The translations under genes were made by a program, and so were the position numbers. A DNA stretch of 6,657 nt from Eubacteriales bacterium (GTDB lineage: Bacteria; Bacillota; Clostridia; Christensenellales; UMGS416): contig JAQVWW010000069.1 of NCBI GenBank assembly GCA_028709505.1, positions 1-6,657 on the forward strand. The letters run 5' to 3'. Below the pieces are notes generated by a model. It was not told the DNA's origin. It ran no database searches and worked only from the letters and a program-made list of their open reading frames with translations. This document shows positions 1 to 5,627 of the stretch, one piece after another; positions within the stretch are counted from its first letter, which is position 1; each line of letters begins with the position of its first letter.

Positions 1-8
1 GCCGGCGA

Positions 9-37
9 TTGATCTTTACCGTCCGGCATAATAAAAT
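9..37 (+). promoter_or_regulatory. Predicted sigma-A type promoter of the patatin-like gene
   Basis: TTGATC (9-14) and TAAAAT (32-37) are separated by 17 bases, which fits a housekeeping promoter with one or two mismatches per box. The start of transcription would fall near 43-45, giving a leader of about 55 bases before the ATG at 100. A second AT-rich box, TATAAA at 71-76, has no matching -35 element. Confidence 0.5.
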
Positions 38-40
38 AAT

Positions 41-64
41 ACATGAGGGTATATTACCTGATGT
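41..64. promoter_or_regulatory. Imperfect 24-bp dyad, candidate operator
   Basis: The left arm ACATxAGG (41-48) mirrors the right arm CCTxATGT (57-64) around a central ATAT (51-54). Nine of twelve base pairs are symmetric. It lies just downstream of the predicted -10 box and covers the expected transcription start, a usual place for a dimeric repressor to bind. No particular regulator is recognised. Confidence 0.35.
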
Positions 65-99
65 ATGTGGTATAAAAATATGAAGAAGGGAGTCTGTTT

Positions 100-912
100 A
101 TGAGCGAGTATCCGCAGGTTGGGCTGGCGCTGGGCGGCGGCGCTTCGCGGGGGCTGGCGCACATCGGCGTGCTCAAGGCGCTGCACGAGCACCGTGTGCC
201 GGTGGATATGATTTCAGGTTGCAGCATGGGCGCGGTGGTGGGTTCCATCTACGCCAACGGCTGCACGGTACCTTATCTGGAAGGCATCAGCCTGCAGCTT
301 TCCGCCATGGACAGCCGCAGGCTCTACGATATCGGCGTGCCCCGGCGTGGGTTCATCAAAGGCAACCGTATCATTTCCATCCTCTATACCTTGCTGAGCG
401 ATAAGACTTTTGAAGAGTTGAATCTGCCCTTTTGCTGCATTGCCACGTGCCTGGAAGACGCCAAATTGATCACCTTTTCTACAGGCAGGGTGCTGGACGC
501 GGTGCGGGCGAGCATTTCAGTGCCCGGCGTGTTTGAGCCGGTCATCATCGACGATAAACTGTATGTGGACGGCGGCGTGATGGATCGCGTGCCGGTGGAC
601 GCCGTGCGCGCCATGGGCGCGGATTTTATCATTGCCGTCGACGTGGGCTATCAGGGCACGTCCCGCACGCGGCCAAAAAATTTGCTGGAGGTACTGTACT
701 GCTCCTACGAGATGATGGAGTGGCAAGCCAACCGCCGCGTGGCCAACACCGCCGATATCCTCATCGCGCCGGATACGATGCAGATAAACCCGGCGGTGCT
801 GACGCAGGCCGAGGAATGCATACAGCTGGGCTACGACGCAACGCTTGCGCGAATGCCCGATCTTCTGACCAAGCTGACCATGGCCAATATCCCGCTGCGC
901 AAGGACGCGTAG
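100..912 (+). CDS. Patatin-like phospholipase family protein (YlbK/RssA-like)
   Basis: This 270-residue protein is a predicted serine lipid acyl hydrolase of the patatin family. The oxyanion-hole glycine loop GLALGGGASRG sits at residues 8-18, the nucleophile elbow GCSMG has Ser42, and the second member of the Ser-Asp dyad is Asp157 in the DGG motif (157-159). The length is normal for small bacterial single-domain patatins. There is no signal peptide or clear membrane segment, so it is probably cytoplasmic or membrane-associated. The ATG is preceded by AAGGGAG (86-92) at 7 bases, and the conserved glycine loop begins only a few residues in, so the start is secure. Family members act on phospholipid or acyl esters, but the substrate here cannot be read from sequence. 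The neighbourhood (tmcAL, yceD, rpmF) matches the Bacillus ylbK region, which supports a YlbK-type protein. It ends two bases from the oppositely oriented tmcAL stop. Confidence 0.95.
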   Translation: MSEYPQVGLALGGGASRGLAHIGVLKALHEHRVPVDMISGCSMGAVVGSIYANGCTVPYLEGISLQLSAMDSRRLYDIGVPRRGFIKGNRIISILYTLLSDKTFEELNLPFCCIATCLEDAKLITFSTGRVLDAVRASISVPGVFEPVIIDDKLYVDGGVMDRVPVDAVRAMGADFIIAVDVGYQGTSRTRPKNLLEVLYCSYEMMEWQANRRVANTADILIAPDTMQINPAVLTQAEECIQLGYDATLARMPDLLTKLTMANIPLRKDA

Positions 913-914
913 GT

Positions 915-2084
915 TCACTCGACAATCAACATCGGCTGCGTATATTCCCTGGCGCATACTCTGTGCCGGGGATCTTTTTGTGCCAGCGCGTACAGATCGC
1001 CGGCCTGCTCATCCCAGCCGCGCAGCAGGCCCAGCGCCTCATCCTGCGGCGTAAAGTGGGCAAAGCGCGTGACCACCGGGATGCGGCTGCGCCGGGTTAC
1101 GTCGGCCAGCAAACCCAGCGACTCCCGCCGTACGCCCAGCACGCGGGCGTAAAGCGGGCGCTGCTGCGTCAGCAGCTGCTGCTGAGCCGGCGTTACGCCC
1201 AGCAGCGCACCCAGCGCGGCGCGCTTGATACGGGCCATCGTATAGGCCTTGCTCTTGGCGTCGCGCAGGCACTGCTCGTAATCGGCGCTGTCCCGCGCGG
1301 CCTTGCGGATGCGCCGATCCAGGCCGCCGGCGCTGTCCCACACCGGCACGTTGCGCAGCGTGTGCAGCAGCAGCTGGTCAAAATCCCGCTGGAAGACCGG
1401 TGCGCGCGCCTCGGCCGCCACCAGGTCTGGCACGGCGCTCTTCCATGCGTCGGCGCCTGCGAGCATATCGGCGCGGATGGCCGTGGCGCTGGCCATATAC
1501 CCCATCCGCGCGCTGTGATGCCCTTCGCCGGCGCGAGGAAGGGCCACAGGCTTAATGGCGCTATGGAGCCGCTCCAGCCACAGCAGATACATGGCCGCCA
1601 GCGTGTTGTTGGGCAGCTGCTGGGCAGGCAGGCCGGCGCTGACCAGCGCCTGCGCCCGCGCCCGCGGGTGAGACATGCCCAGGCGCAGGTTTTCGCGCAC
1701 CAGCTGGGCCACCTGCGGCGTCTCGTGCTGCCACAGGCGCGCGCCCTGCGCCAGCGCGGCAAGGTCGGCCTGCTCGGCGCCAAAGCACAGGTAGTCCACC
1801 ACGCCCAGCGCGTCTAAAATGCCCACGCCGCCGCAGGCAAAGTACTCGGCGTTGTTGACGGCGTAGCCCCAGGGCAGCTCTATCACCATATCGGCGCCCA
1901 TACGCAGCGCGTGCGCCGCCCGCACCCATTTATCCCATACGGCCGGCTCGCCCCGCTGCACAAAATGCCCGCTCATCACAACAATGACGCGCTGCGCGCC
2001 GGTCAGTTCCTTCGCCCGGCGCATATGGTGCGCATGCCCGTTATGAAAAGGGTTATATTCCGCTATAATACCGCATACTTCCAT
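915..2084 (-). CDS. tmcAL: tRNA(Met) cytidine acetate ligase (YlbM/TmcAL)
   Basis: TmcAL uses ATP and acetate to make acetyl-AMP and acetylates the wobble cytidine (C34) of elongator tRNA-Met to ac4C. Counting from the ATG at 2084, the nucleotidyltransferase signature GIIAEYNPFHNGH (residues 5-17) carries the HxGH motif at His14-His17. It is followed by MSGHFVQRGEPA (37-48), ADMVIELP (64-71), FGAE (101-104), PNNTL (158-162) and SATAIR (199-204), all characteristic of the YlbM family. The length of about 389 residues is close to the family norm of about 400. The reading frame extends up to a GTG at 2096, but that GTG is inside the likely ribosome-binding site AGGTGG (2098-2093). ATG 2087 (5 bases) and ATG 2084 (8 bases) are the real candidates, and 2084 matches the usual N-terminus. 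It is convergent with the patatin gene and divergent from ackA. Confidence 0.95.
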   Translation of the reverse strand: MEVCGIIAEYNPFHNGHAHHMRRAKELTGAQRVIVVMSGHFVQRGEPAVWDKWVRAAHALRMGADMVIELPWGYAVNNAEYFACGGVGILDALGVVDYLCFGAEQADLAALAQGARLWQHETPQVAQLVRENLRLGMSHPRARAQALVSAGLPAQQLPNNTLAAMYLLWLERLHSAIKPVALPRAGEGHHSARMGYMASATAIRADMLAGADAWKSAVPDLVAAEARAPVFQRDFDQLLLHTLRNVPVWDSAGGLDRRIRKAARDSADYEQCLRDAKSKAYTMARIKRAALGALLGVTPAQQQLLTQQRPLYARVLGVRRESLGLLADVTRRSRIPVVTRFAHFTPQDEALGLLRGWDEQAGDLYALAQKDPRHRVCAREYTQPMLIVE

Positions 2085-2092
2085 CATTTTTG

Positions 2093-2098
2093 CCACCT
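2093..2098 (-). promoter_or_regulatory. Ribosome-binding site that decides the tmcAL start
   Basis: On the minus strand AGGTGG lies 8 bases before ATG 2084 and 5 bases before ATG 2087. The upstream in-frame GTG (2096-2094) overlaps this motif and has no Shine-Dalgarno of its own, so the longer start is unlikely. Confidence 0.6.
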
Positions 2099-2103
2099 AA
2101 GTG

Positions 2104-2131
2104 TTGAATTTCATGGCCGGTCTGGTATACT
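2104..2131 (+). promoter_or_regulatory. Predicted ackA promoter with extended -10
   Basis: TTGAAT (2104-2109) and TATACT (2126-2131) are 16 bases apart, and TGG directly precedes the -10 box, giving the extended -10 pattern TGnTATACT. The start would lie near 2138, leaving a leader of about 98 bases before ackA. The -10 is inside an 11-base palindrome (GTATACTATAC, 2125-2135). No better promoter is visible closer to ackA. Confidence 0.5.
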
Positions 2132-2165
2132 ATACAGGTTGGAAACAAGGATGCTGGATATAGAT

Positions 2166-2194
2166 ATTATAATGTAGCGTTCGCCAAATTCCAA
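2166..2194 (-). promoter_or_regulatory. Predicted tmcAL promoter
   Basis: Read on the minus strand, TTGGAA (2194-2189) and TATAAT (2171-2166, perfect consensus) are separated by exactly 17 bases. Transcription would begin near 2159 and run left into tmcAL with a leader of about 75 bases. The -35 falls within the tandem heptamers CCAAATT/CCAAATC (2184-2197, plus strand). Confidence 0.6.
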
Positions 2195-2235
2195 ATCAAT
2201 TCATTTATCATAAAGCACGGGAAAGGGGATATCCT

Positions 2236-3450
2236 ATGAATATTCTGGTCATCAACGCCGGTAGCTCGTCGTTGAAATATCAGCTGATGGATATGGATCA
2301 CGAGACCATCATCGCAAAAGGTATTTGCGAACGCATCGGCATTGAGGGCTCCAACCTGCAGCACCGGCCCACCGGTAAGGAGCAGGTGCGCATCGAAAAA
2401 CCCATGAGCAACCACATTCAAGCCATGCGTATGGTGCTGGACGCGCTAACCGATCCGACCCATGGCGTCATTACCAGCATGGATGAGATAGGCGCCGTCG
2501 GCCACCGGGTGCTGCACGGCGGCGAGAAGTTCGCCGGCTCTTTCATCATCGACGACGACGTGATGGCCGTCGTGCGCGAGAATATCCCGCTGGGCCCGCT
2601 GCACAACCCCGCCAACATTATGGGCATAGAAGCCTGCCGCGAGGTAATGCCGGCCACGCCGATGGTAGCCGTGTTCGATACGGCGTTCCACCAGACCATG
2701 CCGCCCAAGGCGTTCATGTACGCGCTGCCGCAGGACTATTATAAGCGCCTGCGCGTGCGCAAATACGGCTTCCACGGCACGTCGCACCGCTACGTCTCCC
2801 GGCGGGCCGCCCAATTTTTGGGCCGTCAGGAGCAGGGCCTGCGCATCGTCACGTGCCATCTGGGCAACGGCAGCAGCATGGCCGCCGTAAAAGACGGCAA
2901 ATGCATCGATACATCGATGGGCTTAACGCCGCTGGAAGGCATGGTCATGGGCACCCGCAGCGGCGATTTGGACCCGGCGGTGGTGGGCTTTATCTGCGAG
3001 CAGGACGGCATCGACGTGCAGGAAGCCATGTCCATCCTCAATAAGAAATCGGGTCTTCTGGGCATATCGGGCTTCTCTTCGGACATGCGCGATCTGCTCA
3101 ACGCCATCGACGAAGGCAATGCCGACGCCCGGCTGGCGCTGGATATGTTCTGCTACCGCATCCGCAAATACATCGGCTCCTACGCGGCGGCCATGGGCGG
3201 CGTCGACGCCGTGGTGTTCACCGCCGGCATCGGCGAAAACAACGCCATCATTCGCGAGCTGTGCGTAGAAGGGCTGGAGTTCATGGGCATTAAAATTAAC
3301 CATGAGAAAAACGCTCTGCGCGGCGGCGAGCGCGACATCTCCGCAGACGACGCCACCGTGCGTACGCTGATCATCCCCACCGACGAAGAGCTGGTCATTG
3401 CCCGCGATACGCTGGAGCTGGTCGAGAATCTGCCGGGCAAGCCGGCATAA
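2236..3450 (+). CDS. ackA: Acetate kinase
   Basis: AckA interconverts acetyl phosphate plus ADP with acetate plus ATP, the substrate-level phosphorylation step of acetate fermentation, in the cytoplasm. The 404 residues match the family length. Key sites fall at the positions known from the Methanosarcina thermophila enzyme: Asn7 in VINAGSSSLK, Arg91 in GHRVLHGG, catalytic Asp148 in FDTAFH, His180 in GFHGTSH, Arg241 in GTRSGDLDP and Glu384 in PTDEE. The nucleotide-binding HLGNGSS (208-214) and the C-terminal GIGENN are also present. All catalytic residues are intact. The ATG has a good AAAGGGG site (2222-2228) 7 bases upstream. No phosphotransacetylase gene is next to it, although pta is its common partner; pta must be elsewhere or absent. 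A short stem (3431-3447) spans the stop but lacks a T-run, so read-through into yceD-rpmF is plausible. Confidence 0.99.
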   Translation: MNILVINAGSSSLKYQLMDMDHETIIAKGICERIGIEGSNLQHRPTGKEQVRIEKPMSNHIQAMRMVLDALTDPTHGVITSMDEIGAVGHRVLHGGEKFAGSFIIDDDVMAVVRENIPLGPLHNPANIMGIEACREVMPATPMVAVFDTAFHQTMPPKAFMYALPQDYYKRLRVRKYGFHGTSHRYVSRRAAQFLGRQEQGLRIVTCHLGNGSSMAAVKDGKCIDTSMGLTPLEGMVMGTRSGDLDPAVVGFICEQDGIDVQEAMSILNKKSGLLGISGFSSDMRDLLNAIDEGNADARLALDMFCYRIRKYIGSYAAAMGGVDAVVFTAGIGENNAIIRELCVEGLEFMGIKINHEKNALRGGERDISADDATVRTLIIPTDEELVIARDTLELVENLPGKPA

Positions 3451-3457
3451 AATACGG

Positions 3458-3486
3458 TTGACAACGGATATCTGTGCGCATATAAT
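3458..3486 (+). promoter_or_regulatory. Perfect-consensus housekeeping promoter of yceD-rpmF
   Basis: TTGACA (3458-3463) and TATAAT (3481-3486) are both exact consensus hexamers with the optimal 17-base spacer. Transcription should start near 3492-3493. The promoter begins 8 bases after the ackA stop, giving the ribosomal-protein unit its own strong expression independent of ackA. Confidence 0.85.
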
Positions 3487-3494
3487 GATTAATG

Positions 3495-3540
3495 CTGTCC
3501 TTTACAAGATGGGGTCGCGCACCCCGGGGGACAGAAAGGG
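3495..3540 (+). promoter_or_regulatory. Foldable 5' leader of the yceD-rpmF mRNA
   Basis: The predicted transcript begins almost directly with CTGTCC (3495-3500), which pairs with GGACAG (3529-3534). Inside it, GGGGT (3511-3515) pairs with ACCCC (3521-3525) around loop CGCGC. Alternatively, CCTTT (3499-3503) can pair with AAAGG (3535-3539), which is the Shine-Dalgarno of yceD. The two folds exclude each other because both use 3499-3500. This could be a 5' stabilising stem or a translational switch. It matches no leader family I recognise. Confidence 0.4.
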
Positions 3541-3546
3541 TACATC

Positions 3547-4080
3547 ATGAAGCTGGACGCAACGCTGGCGTTAAAATCACAAAACCTATCGGTGCCGTTC
3601 TCGTGCTCCACGCAGATGGGGCGGCTTGAACTGTCCGGCGAGGTGGTGGATTTTGAAGAGCCGGTGCACATCAGCGGCAGCTATCTGTTTGCCGACGATA
3701 CGTATTTTATCACCGGCACGCTAAAGAGCCACTACCGGGCCTGCTGCGGGCGGTGCCTGGAGTCGTTTGTTGTGCCTTTGGAGCTTTCTTTCGCCGAAGA
3801 GTTTGTCCGCCGTGCCGACGACGAGAAGCCCGACCAATACGTATTTGAGGGCGATATCATCGACTTGACCGAAATGGTCGACGATTTGGTCGTCTTGAAT
3901 ATACCGATACGGCACATCTGCCGTGAGGATTGCCGCGGGCTATGCCCCGTATGCGGCACAAACCGGAACATAACTGCCTGCGGCTGTGCTACAGACGAGG
4001 AAGGCGACGCTCAAGCCGGGGCGCGCCGTCCGTTTGAAGCGTTGGCAGCACTGCTGCATGATGAAAACGAGGAGGTGTAA
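3547..4080 (+). CDS. yceD: YceD/DUF177 family protein (large-subunit rRNA accumulation protein)
   Basis: This 177-residue protein belongs to the YceD/DUF177 family, which is almost always encoded directly before rpmF. Family members are linked to 23S rRNA accumulation and large-subunit assembly, but the mechanism is not established. Visible hallmarks are CGRCLESF (Cys67, Cys70), the motif CREDCRGLCPVCG with Cys125, Cys129, Cys133 and Cys136, followed by Asn139, two further cysteines (CGC) and the typical ending FEALAALL. The cysteine pattern suggests metal binding. The N-terminus is a beta-rich region without signal peptide, so the protein should be cytoplasmic. The start ATG follows AGAAAGGG (3533-3540) at 6 bases. 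The rpmF ribosome-binding site lies inside the last codons, so translation of the two genes is likely coupled. The corresponding Bacillus gene is ylbN. Confidence 0.94.
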   Translation: MKLDATLALKSQNLSVPFSCSTQMGRLELSGEVVDFEEPVHISGSYLFADDTYFITGTLKSHYRACCGRCLESFVVPLELSFAEEFVRRADDEKPDQYVFEGDIIDLTEMVDDLVVLNIPIRHICREDCRGLCPVCGTNRNITACGCATDEEGDAQAGARRPFEALAALLHDENEEV

Positions 4081-4082
4081 CC

Positions 4083-4274
4083 ATGGGTGCAATTGGACCA
4101 AAACAGAAACTGGGCAGAGCCAGAACCCACTCCCGCCGTGCCAATTGGAAGCTGGAAGCGCCGGTGCTGGGCACATGCCCCCGGTGCCGTCAGCCAAAAT
4201 ATCCCCACCGCGTATGCGGCAGCTGCGGATACTATAACGGCCGTCAGGTTATTGAAGTAAGCGCGGAAAAATAA
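4083..4274 (+). CDS. rpmF: Large ribosomal subunit protein L32 (bL32)
   Basis: L32 is a small structural protein of the 50S subunit. The 63-residue product has the basic N-terminal tail, then the family core RRANWKLEAP (18-27), and a complete zinc ribbon with Cys32-Cys35 and Cys45-Cys48 in CPRC and CGSC, followed by GYYNGRQVI. This is the zinc-binding (C+) form. The first residues (MGAIGPKQKLG) diverge somewhat from the usual MAxPKRKTSK. The ATG is two bases after the yceD stop, and AGGAGG (4070-4075) sits inside the yceD coding sequence at 7 bases spacing. It is the last gene of its transcript, followed within 16 bases by a terminator. The fatty-acid genes (plsX, fapR) that often follow rpmF in related bacteria are not here. 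Confidence 0.97.
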   Translation: MGAIGPKQKLGRARTHSRRANWKLEAPVLGTCPRCRQPKYPHRVCGSCGYYNGRQVIEVSAEK

Positions 4275-4289
4275 GACACTGCAAAAGAT

Positions 4290-4321
4290 AAGAGCGGATG
4301 CTGAAAGCACCTGCTCTTTTT
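4290..4321 (+). terminator. Intrinsic terminator after rpmF, possibly bidirectional
   Basis: AAGAGC (4290-4295) pairs with GCTCTT (4313-4318). The helix continues inward with one G-T wobble and one mismatch to about 12 positions around loop TGAAA, and ends in a five-T run (4317-4321). On the minus strand the same hairpin is followed by a TCTTTT stretch (complement of 4283-4288), so it could also stop leftward transcripts coming from the lipoprotein gene. Confidence 0.85.
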
Positions 4322-4604
4322 CGTCGTTGCGGGAGGACTGCGCTGCGCATCACTTGCCGGCAGCCGGCGATGCCGCCATCGCGAAAAGGAAAGCGGCGCG
4401 GCGCCGGCCAAGGGTGCCGCCGTTGTCCGGCGGCGCCAGCCGGGCAGCCTTTGCCGGGCAGCGGGCGCGGCGCTTATGAAAGGCAGCGGTATCTTAGGAG
4501 AGAGTCCCTTTGGCATACCATACGCAGGCGAAAGCCCGTAACGGCGTACGCCCACTCCCCGTTGGCCGCTTGGCTTAAAGCCACGATATTTTACTTATTT
4601 GGGC
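4322..4604. other. GC-rich, hairpin-dense intergenic spacer with no convincing gene
   Basis: The 283 bases between the rpmF terminator and the lipoprotein stop hold no reading frame with protein-like composition or a ribosome-binding site. They contain a series of inverted repeats. GCGATG/CATCGC is at 4367-4382. A 10-bp stem lies at 4413-4437 with loop TTGTC. GGTAT/ATACC at 4488-4519 has an inner GGA/TCC pair. A GAAA tetraloop hairpin, GGC-GAAA-GCC (4527-4536), is capped by ACG/CGT, and palindromes lie near 4544-4553 and 4571-4583. A 10-base direct repeat GCCGGGCAGC occurs at 4439 and 4453. It could be a structured RNA or decayed sequence. It does not match RNase P RNA, tmRNA, SRP RNA, 6S RNA or riboswitch signatures I know. 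Confidence 0.4.
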
Positions 4605-5558
4605 CTATTGCTTCGCGTTTTCGCTTTTTGCGCCCCAAAGCCCGAAAGGATAATCCGCCGGGAAGGCGTTGGGCCCGTTGCCCTCTATATCCAGCGGCCA
4701 TTCGTCAAACCCAAACAGGCGCAGCAAAGCCATTGACGCGTCTTGTTCCTCCTCCGGGCCGAAATCATACAGGAAGTACGGCTCCAGCATGATCACATCC
4801 CCCGCTCCGTAATACGCTACGGAAACGGGAATGGTCACGCCGTCGCGGCGCTTCAGGTACAGCTCCGGGCCGGGAACGAAGGCAAGGCCCGTACCTCTGT
4901 TGACAGAGCCTTTGAGCAGCCCTTCCAGCTGTTTGGCTTTTTCTCCGGCGATGGTCACGTCTACCGGTTCGCCGCTGTTGCGGGGGATAACCAGGCGCGC
5001 CTCGACAATATCGTGGATATCGTCCAGATAGGTCAGGTGCCAGCCGGTCTCCTGCTGGAGGTACTCGATGACGGCCAGCGCCAGCGACTCCGGAATGGGC
5101 GCGCCGGAACCGTCGGCAATCCACTGCCCGTCCGGCAGCCGGATAAGCTCCGCCGACGCGTGCCGGGCTTCCTCGCCGTGGGCAGCCGCATTCCAATGCA
5201 GGCGTATGCCCGTATATTTTAGATCCGTTTGGCTGTATACCTCGGTGTTTACCCGGATTATTTCCGCGGGGTGCAGGCACGCGTCGGCTACCTGCTGCAG
5301 GAGCTCCTGCCGCCCGTCCAGGATCAGCGGGGATTCCTGCAACAGCCCCAATCTGTCATAGACTTCCAGATAGGGCGCGAAGGCTTCCTGCGTGGGCTGG
5401 GGGCTGGGCGTGGCGGTGGCCGCCTGGGGCGTGGCGGTGGGCGTTTCCCGCGCGGCCGGGGCAGAGGGCGTCGGCACATTGGCTGCCGGGCCGTTGGCAC
5501 AGCTTACGCCCAGCGCCGCCACCGCGGCCAGGCACAGCAAGCAAAGTGTCCTTTTCAT
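4605..5558 (-). CDS. Predicted lipoprotein of unknown function
   Basis: This is a 317-residue protein with a short lipoprotein signal peptide: MKR, then a hydrophobic stretch (5-16), then LGVSC with the candidate lipidated Cys20. The residue at -3 is glycine, so the lipobox is imperfect. Residues 24-58 form a Pro/Thr/Ala-rich linker (repeated TPT and TATP-like units), as in surface-anchored proteins of Clostridia. The rest (about 60-310) is a soluble domain I do not recognise, with alternating beta segments such as ELYLKRRDGVTIPVSVAYYG and an acidic C-terminal part. The start is firm: AGGAGG (5570-5565) lies 6 bases before the ATG. It is probably the last gene of a leftward unit, 69 bases after the broken gene. 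No terminator directly follows; the rpmF terminator may serve both strands. The role may be in the cell envelope, which is inference from the signal peptide only. Confidence 0.85.
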   Translation of the reverse strand: MKRTLCLLCLAAVAALGVSCANGPAANVPTPSAPAARETPTATPQAATATPSPQPTQEAFAPYLEVYDRLGLLQESPLILDGRQELLQQVADACLHPAEIIRVNTEVYSQTDLKYTGIRLHWNAAAHGEEARHASAELIRLPDGQWIADGSGAPIPESLALAVIEYLQQETGWHLTYLDDIHDIVEARLVIPRNSGEPVDVTIAGEKAKQLEGLLKGSVNRGTGLAFVPGPELYLKRRDGVTIPVSVAYYGAGDVIMLEPYFLYDFGPEEEQDASMALLRLFGFDEWPLDIEGNGPNAFPADYPFGLWGAKSENAKQ

Positions 5559-5581
5559 CTGGCACCTCCTATGACCGGCGC

Positions 5582-5602
5582 CCGGCCCGCACCGCGGGCC
5601 GG
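5582..5602. repeat. Perfect 9-bp GC-rich hairpin upstream of the lipoprotein gene
   Basis: CCGGCCCGC (5582-5590) and GCGGGCCGG (5594-5602) are exact inverted copies around a three-base loop. The hairpin lies in the 69-base gap between the broken gene and the lipoprotein gene, about 11 bases before its ribosome-binding site. There is no T-run on either strand, so it is not a standard terminator. It may stabilise the downstream mRNA or affect expression between the genes. Confidence 0.6.
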
Positions 5603-5627
5603 ACTCGGTGTTCCATCCATCACTGGG

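Noticed and set aside
720..1817. Long open frame of 365 codons on the plus strand
   Set aside because: It lies antisense to tmcAL and its product is dominated by Arg, Gln, Ala and His in the manner of GC-rich shadow frames. tmcAL has clear family motifs on the other strand.
2097..2235. Catabolite-control (cre) site upstream of ackA
   Set aside because: I looked for the TGWAANCGNTNWCA pattern because ackA is CcpA-activated in Bacillus. The best stretch, near 2173-2186, fails at several fixed positions.
3431..3447. TGCCGG/CCGGCA stem at the end of ackA as a terminator
   Set aside because: The stem is only 6 bp, ends at the stop codon, and is followed by AT-rich sequence without a T-run.
4482..4520. 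Resemblance of the short peptide (SGILGESPFGIP) to the SGxIGEDPxGIP segment of GalE epimerases
   Set aside because: Only a dozen residues match. The flanking codons on both sides do not continue the GalE sequence, so chance is more likely than a gene remnant.
4322..4604. Known RNA (RNase P, tmRNA, SRP, 6S, glycine or cobalamin riboswitch) in the spacer
   Set aside because: None of the conserved core strings of these RNAs is present on either strand, although short look-alikes such as GAAAGGCAGCGGTA occur.
4298..4792. 164-codon plus-strand frame covering the spacer
   Set aside because: It starts inside the rpmF terminator, has no ribosome-binding site, an Arg/Pro-rich composition, and runs antisense into the lipoprotein gene.
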